Assembly: GCA_946222285.1 (NCBI GenBank)
Contig: CAMIIP010000004.1
Location: 1-64,000 of the forward strand
Length of the DNA: 64,000 bases
Source: an uncultured Rothia sp.
GTDB taxonomy: Bacteria; Actinomycetota; Actinomycetes; Actinomycetales; Micrococcaceae
Direction of reading: 5' to 3'
Shown here: in pieces, positions 26,984 through 35,758 of the stretch
Layout: each line of letters starts with the position of its first letter
Numbering within the stretch: position 1 is the first letter of the stretch
Made by a program: the position numbers and the translations under genes
The notes under the pieces: generated by a model
The model's database searches: none
What the model was told of the DNA's origin: nothing
The model's input: the letters and a program-made list of their open reading frames with translations, nothing else

Positions 26984-27685
26984 ATGGCAGAACACGCGTA
27001 TCAGGTCCCCGAAAAGTACGGTGAAGCAGAGGGAATTTATCATCCTCGTATCCACAGCTACCATCGCAGAATATTTGCAGCTATTCCGCCGACCCTGGTG
27101 ATTCTGGCAATCATTTTTCTTCTCACCCGGCGTCGTTTTGCCCTGCCCTACACCGTGATTCTCATTGTGGTAGTAATCGCTGCGGCTTTCGCCATTTACT
27201 CGGTGCTCAAACCGAATATTGTGGTGCGCACAAAAACCCATTTGCTGCGCGGTAAAACCATCGGCTGGCAAGTGGTCTCGTTAGACAGCATCGATCAAAC
27301 CATTTTTGCCGAACGTCTGGCCTCAAAAAAATCGATGAATTTGGACGACGGCGGCGCCAAATCCCTGCGCCACAAGGGTATTCCTGCCATGTGGGCACTA
27401 ACCGCTACCGGCAAAAAAGTCTTCCGTCTCGATGGACGTATCTGGGATGGAAAAACAATGCGTCGAATAGCAGCTGACGTGTCCGGTCAAACCGTAGTTT
27501 ATCCCCGCATTAACGTGGTCCAAATGAATAAGCAACACCCCGGTCTCGTGACCTTCAACGAGCTACATCCGGGCTGGAAATCGGCAACCATCGCGGTGAT
27601 ATCAGTGGTTATTCTGCTGGCTCTCGTGGCTGGAGCGATGCTTCCCGAAGAAACCCTGAGCCAGTGGAACATCCTCTGGATATAA
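26984..27685 (+). CDS. Membrane protein with PH-like cytoplasmic region
   Basis: This 233-aa protein has two closely spaced membrane segments (about 31-70), a polar region of about 110 residues starting NIVVRTKTHLLRGKTIGWQ, and a last membrane segment near the C-terminus. The pattern resembles bacterial PH-domain (YdbT/DUF304-type) membrane proteins, which is a tentative assignment. It is transcribed divergently from the anchored protein on its left and ends in a strong terminator. Confidence 0.65.
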   Translation: MAEHAYQVPEKYGEAEGIYHPRIHSYHRRIFAAIPPTLVILAIIFLLTRRRFALPYTVILIVVVIAAAFAIYSVLKPNIVVRTKTHLLRGKTIGWQVVSLDSIDQTIFAERLASKKSMNLDDGGAKSLRHKGIPAMWALTATGKKVFRLDGRIWDGKTMRRIAADVSGQTVVYPRINVVQMNKQHPGLVTFNELHPGWKSATIAVISVVILLALVAGAMLPEETLSQWNILWI

Positions 27686-27702
27686 ATCAAAATTAAAACT
27701 AA

Positions 27703-27735
27703 AAGAGCGCTCGCCGTGTGGCGGGCGCTCTTTTT
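27703..27735 (+). terminator. Rho-independent terminator
   Basis: A 13-bp stem (27703-27715 with 27720-27732) around a GTGT loop ends in a run of T. It separates the membrane-protein gene from the convergent methyltransferase and could act in both directions. Confidence 0.92.
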
Positions 27736-27766
27736 AATTTGCCTATTAATTTCTTTCCATTAATGA

Positions 27767-28375
27767 TTAATGGCCCAGCACAACCACGAGAAAATTAGAC
27801 TCCGGCGTGAAAGGGCGAAGATCCCAGGTAGAGAATTTATGTTCTACGGTGAGACCGGCTTCTTCAACATCGGTAAAGAACTGCTCAAACTCATAGCCGC
27901 GCCCGCCGCCAAAGCCGATGACCGCGCGTCCTTCATCTGCAAGCGCTGCACGGAAATTTTTCAGAACGGGTAAGCGAGTAGATTCGGCAAGGAAGGTCAT
28001 CACGTTGCCGGCGCAGATGATGGCATCAAAATCTACATCGTCGGATTCTGCGGCGAGAGCTTGCGGTAAATCGGTGAGATCAGCGGTAATCCACGTGGCA
28101 TCGGGGCAGACCCGTTGAGCCTCAGCAATCAGCTGGGGGTCAATATCGACGCCGATAACGCGGTGTCCTGCCCGATGCAGGTAAGCGCCTAAGCGGCCCG
28201 GACCAGATCCAGCATCGAGAATTCTAGCTTCGCGCGGAAGTATCGCGTCAATCAGCCGAGCTTCACCATAGATGTCTTGTCCAGATTCTTGCATGCTCTT
28301 AAAGCGCTGAATATACCAATCAGAATGTCCGGGGTTTCGTTCTGTCTGAATCTGCCAGAGAGACTTTTCGCGCAC
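27767..28375 (-). CDS. Class I SAM-dependent methyltransferase
   Basis: This 202-aa protein has the Rossmann SAM-binding motif ILDAGSGPGRLG (motif I), an acidic VIGVDIDP (motif II) and a later FDAIICAGNVM. It transfers a methyl group to an unknown acceptor. The GTG start at 28375 is supported by AAAGG about six bases upstream. It lies just downstream of the MauE-thioredoxin gene on the same strand with a gap of 44 bases, so they may be co-transcribed. Confidence 0.85.
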   Translation of the reverse strand: MREKSLWQIQTERNPGHSDWYIQRFKSMQESGQDIYGEARLIDAILPREARILDAGSGPGRLGAYLHRAGHRVIGVDIDPQLIAEAQRVCPDATWITADLTDLPQALAAESDDVDFDAIICAGNVMTFLAESTRLPVLKNFRAALADEGRAVIGFGGGRGYEFEQFFTDVEEAGLTVEHKFSTWDLRPFTPESNFLVVVLGH

Positions 28376-28419
28376 CGTATTACCTTTCTTTAGAAGCGAT
28401 GTGTTACCAGCCTATCGGC

Positions 28420-29445
28420 TTATTCGGCATTAAACTCAACGAGGATGTCTTTCATAAATTCAATAACATCCTTACTACCCACCACAGGACCGCCGGCGAG
28501 CATGCCGTCGTAACCCAGCGCAACAGCCAGGGGAGTAGCTCGTGCAAAGACTACTTCTGTGTTGAATTCTGGATCTACGAGCACCTCAATATCGTTGGGA
28601 AGCTGAAGTTGTTCAACCTCTGAGCGCTGGGAGACCACAGGGTTGATGACAAGCTGCGGGAGCTTCTTTTGCCACTGTTGAATGTGAGGAATCACCTCAA
28701 GGCAGGGACTACAGCCGGGGGAGAGAAAAATGAGTACCCGGGCATGATCTTGAGCTAATTCCCGCAACGAACGTACTCCAGAAGAAGTTTCCAGCGTGCC
28801 ATAGGGAATAGGGTGGCGAATGTATTCTTCATCTTCTCCAGGATCTTCGGCGGCGGTTGGAATGCTGAGAGACTGAGTAAATTCGGGGTTAATCTCTTGG
28901 GCTGGGGAATGCCCCTGCGGTGCCAGTAACTCGGAGCGGTACATGCTCCAGAGGGCTACCGCCGCCAAAGTGGTTCCGAGCAGCCAAAGCCATGCGTCAT
29001 CGTTGGCATGCAAGAGCATGGTTAGCGCAGAATGTTGGGTACGGACGGCGGCGATGAGAGCACCGATGGCTGCACCGAGTAAGGCGGTATTTCGGGTGAA
29101 CGTGTAAGCAGAAACTGGTGCTTCGGAAGCTCCCCCAAAGCAGTTGCAGCTGGCGGTATTTCCGGTGAAGACGGCGCGAGCAATAACTAGCCAGTAAGCG
29201 GCGAAAAGAATCACAGCGGCGATTCCGCCCAGTATCGCAGGCCATCCTGGGACAAGAAAAAGCCAGGCGGCGAGTGCGATTTCTCCCCAGGGCAACAGGC
29301 GGGAGGTCGCTTTGAGGGGGAGCCAGCGGTCAAGTTTGAGATTAACAATAGCCGCAGCGGTACTGGCGCGATCTTTAGCTTTGGCGATACCGCTGACTGT
29401 GAGAGTCACGATAACGGTGAGGGTGCACAAAAGAAGTGGAGTCAT
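28420..29445 (-). CDS. MauE-like membrane domain fused to thioredoxin domain
   Basis: This 341-aa protein starts with about four to five membrane segments of the MauE/DoxX type. An internal loop contains TASCNCFGGASEAP, a cysteine pair typical of MauE-like quinone-linked proteins. A thioredoxin/TlpA-like domain follows (about 225-341) with FLSPGCSPCLEV and a cis-Pro candidate ATPLAV. It probably makes or relays disulfides outside the cytoplasm. The divergent gene is dcd, followed by an HprK/PqqD-like gene. MauE-thioredoxin pairs often sit near peptide-maturation loci, but none is complete here. Confidence 0.8.
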   Translation of the reverse strand: MTPLLLCTLTVIVTLTVSGIAKAKDRASTAAAIVNLKLDRWLPLKATSRLLPWGEIALAAWLFLVPGWPAILGGIAAVILFAAYWLVIARAVFTGNTASCNCFGGASEAPVSAYTFTRNTALLGAAIGALIAAVRTQHSALTMLLHANDDAWLWLLGTTLAAVALWSMYRSELLAPQGHSPAQEINPEFTQSLSIPTAAEDPGEDEEYIRHPIPYGTLETSSGVRSLRELAQDHARVLIFLSPGCSPCLEVIPHIQQWQKKLPQLVINPVVSQRSEVEQLQLPNDIEVLVDPEFNTEVVFARATPLAVALGYDGMLAGGPVVGSKDVIEFMKDILVEFNAE

Positions 29446-29590
29446 GGGGGAGCCTCTTCTAGAAGATGAATGATTCTATTCAAGAATACGCTAGGAGATT
29501 TGTATGAGGTGTCTTGGGGAAAGGCGAAATCTGGTCGTGCCTCCCTGCTATAAAACCCATAAAACTGCACACATACGATATTTTTAGAGA

Positions 29591-30205
29591 GTGCTATTTT
29601 CAGATCACGATATCCGTAAAGAACTAGATGCTGGTCGCATCGTTCTCGAACCATACGATGAGTCCATGATTCAGCCAGCTTCGGTTGACGTGCGCATCGA
29701 TCGCTTCTTCCGACTCTTTGATAACCACAAATACGCGCATATAGACCCTTCGCAGGAACAACCCGATCTCACCCACCTGGTAGAAGTTGCTCCCGACGAG
29801 CCTTTCATTTTGCACCCGGGCGAGTTCGTTCTCGGCGCCACCTATGAAAAAGTTACCCTGCCTTCGGACATTGCTGCGCGTCTTGAAGGCAAGTCTTCGC
29901 TAGGACGTTTAGGGTTACTCACTCACTCCACGGCAGGTTTTATCGACCCCGGTTTTTCCGGTCATGTGACTCTGGAACTTTCCAATATGGCGACTCTACC
30001 GATTATGCTCTGGCCCGGTTCCAAAGTGGGGCAACTCTGCTTCTTCAAACTCACCTCAGAAACCGATAACCCCTATGGCTCTGGTGCTTACGGTAACCGC
30101 TACCAGGGGCAGCGCGGTCCGACGGCGTCCCGAAGCTTTATCAACTTTCATCGCACGGAAATTTCCACGGACGAGATGCCATCGTTCGGATCAGAGCAGA
30201 AATAA
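29591..30205 (+). CDS. dcd: dCTP deaminase (bifunctional deaminase/dUTPase type)
   Basis: This 204-aa protein converts dCTP to dUMP in the mycobacterial-type bifunctional enzyme or to dUTP in the monofunctional type. It shows LEGKSSLGRLGLLTHSTAG, FIDPGFSGHVTLELSN and QGQRGPTASRS, which resemble the actinobacterial bifunctional enzyme closely. The C-terminus is about 14 residues longer than usual. It starts at GTG 29591, giving MLFSD like the family. The next gene begins 20 bases downstream. Confidence 0.95.
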   Translation: MLFSDHDIRKELDAGRIVLEPYDESMIQPASVDVRIDRFFRLFDNHKYAHIDPSQEQPDLTHLVEVAPDEPFILHPGEFVLGATYEKVTLPSDIAARLEGKSSLGRLGLLTHSTAGFIDPGFSGHVTLELSNMATLPIMLWPGSKVGQLCFFKLTSETDNPYGSGAYGNRYQGQRGPTASRSFINFHRTEISTDEMPSFGSEQK

Positions 30206-30225
30206 GAAACTTTAAGGAGCTCCGG

Positions 30226-31380
30226 TTGCGCGGTTTTCAGATTAGTCCCGCTGGCGTTGATATTTTTGTGGTCTTTGACGAGACGATTTCAGAGAATTTT
30301 GTGGCGACGGCACTTGCCCAATGGGGCTCTCTAACCCCTTGTCGGTTAACGCTAGAGGTCGATGCCCTCTTAGAAAACCATGCAGAGGGAACACTGGTGG
30401 TTTCTCAGCGGTCTCATCAGGAAGTTGTCACAGACTATCCGGCGGCTACTCATACGCTGATGGTGGATGATGAGGAGCGAGCATTTGAGCGTCTGACCGT
30501 GGAGGTGACTCTGCGCATGTTGGAGCACCTTGCTGGATCTCTCAATCTTCTGCATGCCGCCGCTTTGAGCGATTCAGCAAGCGGGCACGCGATGGTGTTG
30601 GTGGGTCCATCGGGGCGTGGAAAAACGACCGCTTCTAGGTTTCTTGGCAAAAAATTTAACTATCTCTCTGATGAAACGGCAATTATTCAGAGCGATTTTC
30701 ATCTTCGTCCTTACCCTAAACCGCTTTCTCTGATTACGGCAGAGCACCAATCGAAGCAGCAGATTGATCCGGCTTCGTTGGGTATAGCAACGGTAGCGCC
30801 TTCTGATTATTCTTTTGAACTGAAACATCTCATTCTTTTGAATAGGCAGCAGGAGGCTACATCCCCTCGTCTTGACAGGGTTGCTCTTGCTGATGCTCTG
30901 ATCGAAATCGTGGAGCAGACGTCGGGAGTGCGTCGTGCAGAACGCGGTATTGAAGGGTTGATTGAGGTGGTCAATTACTGCGGCGGAGCGCTGCGGCTCA
31001 CCTATTCAGAAATCTCTGACACTCTGGGTCTTTTGCAGGACTTGATGGGTGGGAAGGTTGTTTTTCCTTCCGAAGAGGTCTCTCTTTATATGGAGAAAGC
31101 CGATGACGGAGAAGAGGCGCGATCTCAAGACGAAAATACCGGTTTATTGCGCCGATATCCGCAAAGTAGCGTTTTTCAAATAGATGAGCGCACACTGATT
31201 TCAACCAAAGATTGGCTGATTGAAGTTTCTCCCTTTGCCGCAGAGATATGGTTTGAGCTCCTTACCCCGGCTACCACAGAGTCGCTTAAAAATAGGCTCG
31301 AACAGCAAGTCGGACCCATTCCTGACGATGCTTTTAAAGCAACTTTAGAATCCCTGAGCGATCATGAAATTATTCTTTAA
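30226..31380 (+). CDS. HPr-kinase-like P-loop protein with PqqD-like C-terminal domain
   Basis: This 384-aa protein has a central HprK-type P-loop GPSGRGKTT (about 126-134) followed by YLSDETAII, matching the Walker B-like acidic pair of HPr kinases. The C-terminal 85 residues (ISTKDWLIEVSPFAAEIWFELL) resemble PqqD, a peptide-recognition domain. Similar kinase genes occur in lasso-peptide and other RiPP clusters where they phosphorylate the peptide. No precursor or other maturase is seen nearby, so its function is open. A TTG start follows AAGGAGC. It overlaps the convergent MFS gene by four bases. Confidence 0.78.
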   Translation: MRGFQISPAGVDIFVVFDETISENFVATALAQWGSLTPCRLTLEVDALLENHAEGTLVVSQRSHQEVVTDYPAATHTLMVDDEERAFERLTVEVTLRMLEHLAGSLNLLHAAALSDSASGHAMVLVGPSGRGKTTASRFLGKKFNYLSDETAIIQSDFHLRPYPKPLSLITAEHQSKQQIDPASLGIATVAPSDYSFELKHLILLNRQQEATSPRLDRVALADALIEIVEQTSGVRRAERGIEGLIEVVNYCGGALRLTYSEISDTLGLLQDLMGGKVVFPSEEVSLYMEKADDGEEARSQDENTGLLRRYPQSSVFQIDERTLISTKDWLIEVSPFAAEIWFELLTPATTESLKNRLEQQVGPIPDDAFKATLESLSDHEIIL

Positions 31381-32774
31381 CTTTCGCTTTCGTCAAGTTT
31401 GACCCGTTTGGGTGCCGGTGTAAGTGGAAGCAGCAGTACTAGCCCTAGGGCTATGACTAGCATGATGCCAATAACGCCCCAGATTTGTGCACCCAGCAGG
31501 TTCATAAAGAGCCCAAAGAAGGCAGGGGCAAGGAAGGACGCCGCACGCCCGGTGGTCGAGTAGAGCCCAAAGATTTCGCCTTCTTGACCCCGTGGCGTCA
31601 TGCGGGAGAGGTAGGTTCTCGACGCTGATTGTGCCGGTCCCACAAAGGCACAGAGTAAGAGCGCACAAACCCAGAATAGGCCCTGGCTCTGATGAATGAG
31701 TAGGGGAGTAGCGGCGATGAGAATACCCACGAGCGAGATGACGATAACGCGCTTGGGACCGATGACGTCGTCCATCCGCCCGCCCAGTAACGCGCCCAAG
31801 CCAGCAACCACGTTACCGGCGATGGCGAAGACAATAACCTGTGTGGTTGAAAACCCAAAGGTACCAGCGGCGAGAATACCGCCGAAGGTAAAGATGCCGG
31901 TAAGCCCATCCCGAAAAACTGCCGAGGCCAGGAGAAAGTAGAGAGTTTGGGGTGCCTGCTGGAAGAGGCGTTTGAGAGTGGCAAAAAGTTCTTTGTAGGA
32001 GTCAATGAAACTTTGTCGAGAAGTCTCTACCTTTACGGGTGGGCTAAGTCGGTCCCTGTGCCGCATTGCCAGAAGAAGCGGGATGGAAAGGGCTGTTGCC
32101 CAGACGGCGCAGAAGAGAGCGACGGCGCGAATATTGAGCGCGTTATGGGCAGGAATACCCAATAATCCGGTTTCTGAACCAAGACCGATAAAACCGATGA
32201 GTACAATTGCCAGCGCAAAGATTCCGCCGAAGTAGCCTGATGCCCAACCGATACCGCTGATTCGTCCTACGGTTTGAGGGGTAGAAATCTGCGGCAGAAT
32301 CGCGTTGTAATTCACGGTGGCGAACTCGCTCATAACGTTTGCCAGCGCAATGAGCGCTACGCCCAGATAAAGAAAGCTCGGCGAAGGTGCCACAAAAAAA
32401 CAGAGCGCCATGAGAATTGAAACAGCGAACATGTTGAAACCCAGCCAGAAGGTACGCTTGCCTGAAGCATCGGCACGCTGACCGGTGATAGGGGCGGTGA
32501 GCGCAATGAGCAGACCGGCGATGGCAAGACCTGCTGACATAACCGATGACGCATGATCGGGGTTGCCAAAATTTTTGGAGGTGATATAAACGCCGAACAC
32601 GAACGTCGTCATCACCGCATTGAACGCCGCACCGCCGGCATCCCACAGCGCCCATGCCATGATAGTGGCCTTAGAGGCGGGACCAGCATCGATGGGCGGT
32701 TCACCAGCAGAGTCGGACGACGTCGCTTGAGGAGAGTCCGAAGATTGCAGCTGCTGGTGGGCTCGTGAAGTCAT
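31377..32774 (-). CDS. UMF1-type (Atg22-like) MFS transporter
   Basis: This 465-aa carrier has twelve membrane segments after a polar N-terminus of about 35 residues. The stretch IMAWALWDAGGAAFNAVM matches the UMF1/Atg22-like group, and the motif after segment 2 (GQRADASGKRTFW) is a typical MFS loop. Its substrate is unknown; distant relatives export amino acids from vacuoles. The gene converges on the HprK-like gene with a four-base overlap at the stops. Confidence 0.88.
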   Translation of the reverse strand: MTSRAHQQLQSSDSPQATSSDSAGEPPIDAGPASKATIMAWALWDAGGAAFNAVMTTFVFGVYITSKNFGNPDHASSVMSAGLAIAGLLIALTAPITGQRADASGKRTFWLGFNMFAVSILMALCFFVAPSPSFLYLGVALIALANVMSEFATVNYNAILPQISTPQTVGRISGIGWASGYFGGIFALAIVLIGFIGLGSETGLLGIPAHNALNIRAVALFCAVWATALSIPLLLAMRHRDRLSPPVKVETSRQSFIDSYKELFATLKRLFQQAPQTLYFLLASAVFRDGLTGIFTFGGILAAGTFGFSTTQVIVFAIAGNVVAGLGALLGGRMDDVIGPKRVIVISLVGILIAATPLLIHQSQGLFWVCALLLCAFVGPAQSASRTYLSRMTPRGQEGEIFGLYSTTGRAASFLAPAFFGLFMNLLGAQIWGVIGIMLVIALGLVLLLPLTPAPKRVKLDESES

Positions 32775-32892
32775 GGTCTAAGACTAACGAGAAAGTTGCC
32801 CCAAAACGAGAACGTTCCATGGAAGCTTGTTCATAACGGCTTCTTCGACAAGTGGATACAGCGGGTTGGAGATACAAGTATCTTACAAAATC

Positions 32893-32935
32893 AAAGGGTG
32901 CGTTTCTCGAAATAGAGGAACGCACCCTTTGCCAT
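32893..32935 (-). terminator. Rho-independent terminator of the DUF4235 gene
   Basis: AAAGGGTGCGTTTCTC (32893-32908) pairs with the reverse arm (32915-32930), one mismatch within. On the minus strand it is followed by a T-rich tail. Confidence 0.8.
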
Positions 32936-32952
32936 CAGCGGCGAAAGAAGAT

Positions 32953-33219
32953 TTAGATTTCTGCCTGACCTAGGTCTTTACCTGCACGCTGAGCTTCAAT
33001 TTGGCTTGCCTTGCGTGAAACAGCCACTTTGATAACGGTGCCTACGGTACCGGTAATAATGGACCAGATGATGATGTCGCGCCAGCGCTCTTCTTCATCA
33101 GGGTTCTTATCTGGTGGGTTGTTGCCGGTAACTTTTTTCCATGAAGCGGATAGTGCCTTATTTGCTAGGGCAACACCTGCCAGTGAAGCAGCGGTACCGG
33201 CGAGCTGAATAGGATTCAT
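32953..33219 (-). CDS. DUF4235-type small membrane protein
   Basis: This 88-aa protein has an N-terminal hydrophobic stretch, the polar segment SWKKVTGNNPPDKNPDEEER and a second hydrophobic stretch (IIIWSIITGTVGTVIKVAV). This order matches DUF4235 proteins common in actinobacteria. The function is unknown. GAAAGG lies upstream of the ATG and a terminator follows, so it is a stand-alone gene. Confidence 0.85.
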   Translation of the reverse strand: MNPIQLAGTAASLAGVALANKALSASWKKVTGNNPPDKNPDEEERWRDIIIWSIITGTVGTVIKVAVSRKASQIEAQRAGKDLGQAEI

Positions 33220-33380
33220 TTTTCTTGCCTTTCACATCGTATTGATGAGTATCCTTAGCAATTCTAACGGTAGAGCTGCAAAATGTCGCGTAGCTTTTGG
33301 CGAGATAAATCGGTCTTCTGTGGGGTTTTAGAGATTGTGTGTAAGCTAATGAGTTGAGCGCGCAAAGAAGTGCGTTTTGA

Positions 33381-33466
33381 CGACAGGGGAGCACCTTCAA
33401 AGGGTGCTGAGAGTGCGAAAGCAGACCCTCGAACCTGATCCGGTTAGTACCGGCGTGAGGAAGTCG
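33381..33466 (+). ncRNA. TPP riboswitch (THI element)
   Basis: The conserved TPP boxes are present in order: GGGGAGC (33387-33393), AGGGTGCTGAGA (33401-33412), AAGCAGACCC (33419-33428), AACCTGATCCGGTTAGTACC and GGCGTGAGGAAGTC. A closing stem CGAC/GTCG bounds the element. It senses thiamine pyrophosphate and controls the ykoEDC importer downstream. The sequence GCTCCC at about 33489-33494 could pair with GGGGAGC as an alternative structure. Confidence 0.95.
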
Positions 33467-33522
33467 AGTCTCAAGTCCGCGGTGCGCGGCTCCCTTTCCC
33501 TCTTTGATGGAAGATGTAGAAA

Positions 33523-34128
33523 ATGGCGCAGAAATTTTCCCTGCGGTGGCGGGTTAACGATATCGTGGTGGCTTCGGTTCTAGCCGTTGCCTGCGGTCTG
33601 ATGTTTTGGGTATGGTCTAATGCGATTTACCCGGCATTGACGACGGCGCTGGCGCTGGCTCCTGAGTACGCACCGCTGGCGGGCGGCGGCTGGTTGCTGG
33701 CTGGCGTTTTAGGTGGTTTTATTATTCGCAAGCCCGGTGCGGCTCTCTATACGGAACTCTTAGCAGCTATCATTTCCGGTCTCTTGGGCACACAGTACTC
33801 TTGGATGGTAGCTCTTTCCGGTCTGATTCAGGGTATTGGCGCTGAACTTGTTTTCGCGGTTCTGCTTTACCGGGTGTGGAACCTTTCGTCGGCTCTCTTA
33901 GCGGCTGCGGTTTCGGGTTTTGCGATGGGTTTCTCTGAAATCATCATCTATTACGCCTCAGAGATTACCGGCGCTAAGGCAGTAGTTTATGTTGTCTGCT
34001 CCATAATTTCGGGCATTGTTTTTGCTGGTCTGCTGAGCTGGATTATTACTAGGGCGCTGGCTAAAACGGGTGTGCTGCCTTCGCTAGCTTCGGGCAGGGT
34101 CCAGCGCATACGAACTGAAACTCGCTAG
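33523..34128 (+). CDS. ykoE: ECF thiamine/HMP transporter S component YkoE
   Basis: This 201-aa membrane protein has about five segments and the YkoE-type start WRVNDIVVASVLAVACG, with YPALTTAL and the conserved GGFIIRKPGAALYTEL. It binds thiamine or its hydroxymethylpyrimidine precursor for uptake. It is the first gene behind the TPP riboswitch and is followed by the fused ATPase and the EcfT gene, giving the ykoE-ykoD-ykoC order. Confidence 0.93.
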   Translation: MAQKFSLRWRVNDIVVASVLAVACGLMFWVWSNAIYPALTTALALAPEYAPLAGGGWLLAGVLGGFIIRKPGAALYTELLAAIISGLLGTQYSWMVALSGLIQGIGAELVFAVLLYRVWNLSSALLAAAVSGFAMGFSEIIIYYASEITGAKAVVYVVCSIISGIVFAGLLSWIITRALAKTGVLPSLASGRVQRIRTETR

Positions 34129-34135
34129 GAAGTCT

Positions 34136-35758
34136 ATGCAGGATTCTTCAGTCCCCGCTAGTTCTTCACCGTCAGCAGCGGGTGCAACGATCGTTGCTGA
34201 AAATTTTGGCTGGCATTACCCAGCGCACGCTCACCCGGTGATTTCCACTATTAATTTACGGATTGAACCGGGAGAAAAAGTGCTTCTGCTGGGGCCTTCC
34301 GGTGCGGGCAAAACAACGCTTTTACATGCTATGGGCGGATTACTTCATGACGATGACGGCGAGTCCCAACTGGGTTCGCTTACCATCAACGGCGTGCCTA
34401 CTGAGCAAGCGCTGGGTGCCAGCGGGCTGATGCAGCAGGACCCCGAATCGTCGGTGGTTCTGGCACGGGTGGGGGACGACGTTGCCTTTGGCCCCGAGAA
34501 TCTGCAGGTGCCTCTTGAAGAAATCTGGCAGCGGGTCGATGAATCTTTGCGCGCAGTGGGGCTAGAGAATATAGCCCTGGACCGTTCTACCTCTGCGCTC
34601 TCCGGCGGGCAAAAACAGCGATTAGGGCTGGCTGGTATTTTAGCAATGCACGCCGGTGCTATCTTGCTCGACGAACCTACCGCCAATCTCGATCCTGATG
34701 GCGTGAGCGAGGTGCGCGACGCCGTCCTGCAATCCCAAAAAATTACCGGCGCCACGCTGGTAGTGATTGAACACCGGGTGGAAATTTGGGCGGAGCACGT
34801 AGACCGAGTGATCGTGGTGAACCGGGCGGGGATTACCCACGACGGTTCACCGGCGGAGGTCTTGGAAGACGCGCGGGAGCAGCTGATTGCTGCCGGAGTG
34901 TGGGTTCCGAACTATTTGCCGGAGATTCCTGCCTCGGTCTCTTCGGCGGGAGAGGTATTGATTTCTGCGGAAAACATTGTGGTTACTCGCCGTTATCCTT
35001 CACGGAAAATGATTAAGCAAAGACGGCGCGAACTCTTGGCAGGGAAAACACCTGAACTTGACCTTGAACCGGTGGCCCAGAAACTTACCGAGCAGGTGCG
35101 AGCAGGAGAGCACCTAGGGATTTTAGGGCCTAATGGAGCCGGTAAATCTACCTTTGCGTTGACTCTGGCGGGATTGCTAATTCCGGTTACCGGCGAACTC
35201 CGTGCCAGTTCTGCCCTCAGCCGGGGGGTAGACGTCAAAGACACAACCCTCGAATCCGATATTGCCTCCTGGAAACCTGCAGACCTTGCCTCTCGCATTG
35301 GACTGGTATTCCAGGAGCCTGAACAACAATTTATTCGCCCCAGCGTGCGCGAAGAACTAGAATTTGGGCCTCGTCATATTGCTCGCACTCATCGGCAGAC
35401 ACTCGATGAAGACGCACTGAACCGTCGCACCCAAGAGCTTTTAGAACGCCTGCGCCTGGAACACGTAGAAAACGCTAATCCCTTTACCCTTTCGGGCGGG
35501 GAGAAACGGCGGCTGTCGGTGGCTACGGCACTGGCAACAGCCCCGCGCGTGCTCATCCTCGACGAACCAACATTCGGGCAAGACGCTAACACTTGGACAG
35601 AACTTGTTCTACTCATTTGCGAGCTACTGGAGCAATCGGTCGCGGTTATTTCAGTAACTCACGATCTCGATTTCGTGAGAGCCGTGGGCGGTAGAACCCT
35701 CACCTTTGACTCCACTCACCAGATTCTTTCCAAAGCAAGCTCGCGGAGGTCGCTATGA
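34136..35758 (+). CDS. ykoD: Fused double ATPase of the thiamine ECF importer, YkoD
   Basis: This 540-aa protein has two canonical ABC domains. Domain 1 carries GPSGAGKTT, LSGGQKQRL, LLDEP and IEHR. Domain 2 carries GPNGAGKST, LSGGEKRRL, ILDEP and THD. Both composite sites should be catalytic, unlike the nucleoside-cluster ATPase at 3778. The ATG follows AGGAAG, seven bases after ykoE, and the stop overlaps the next gene (ATGA). Confidence 0.93.
   Translation: MQDSSVPASSSPSAAGATIVAENFGWHYPAHAHPVISTINLRIEPGEKVLLLGPSGAGKTTLLHAMGGLLHDDDGESQLGSLTINGVPTEQALGASGLMQQDPESSVVLARVGDDVAFGPENLQVPLEEIWQRVDESLRAVGLENIALDRSTSALSGGQKQRLGLAGILAMHAGAILLDEPTANLDPDGVSEVRDAVLQSQKITGATLVVIEHRVEIWAEHVDRVIVVNRAGITHDGSPAEVLEDAREQLIAAGVWVPNYLPEIPASVSSAGEVLISAENIVVTRRYPSRKMIKQRRRELLAGKTPELDLEPVAQKLTEQVRAGEHLGILGPNGAGKSTFALTLAGLLIPVTGELRASSALSRGVDVKDTTLESDIASWKPADLASRIGLVFQEPEQQFIRPSVREELEFGPRHIARTHRQTLDEDALNRRTQELLERLRLEHVENANPFTLSGGEKRRLSVATALATAPRVLILDEPTFGQDANTWTELVLLICELLEQSVAVISVTHDLDFVRAVGGRTLTFDSTHQILSKASSRRSL

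Noticed and set aside
32143..32655. 170-codon minus-strand frame
   Set aside because: It is an alternative frame of the UMF1-type transporter with no domain or start signal.
33158..33400. Minus-strand frame of 80 codons over the riboswitch region
   Set aside because: It covers DUF4235 5' sequence and part of the TPP riboswitch on the opposite strand and has no recognisable features.
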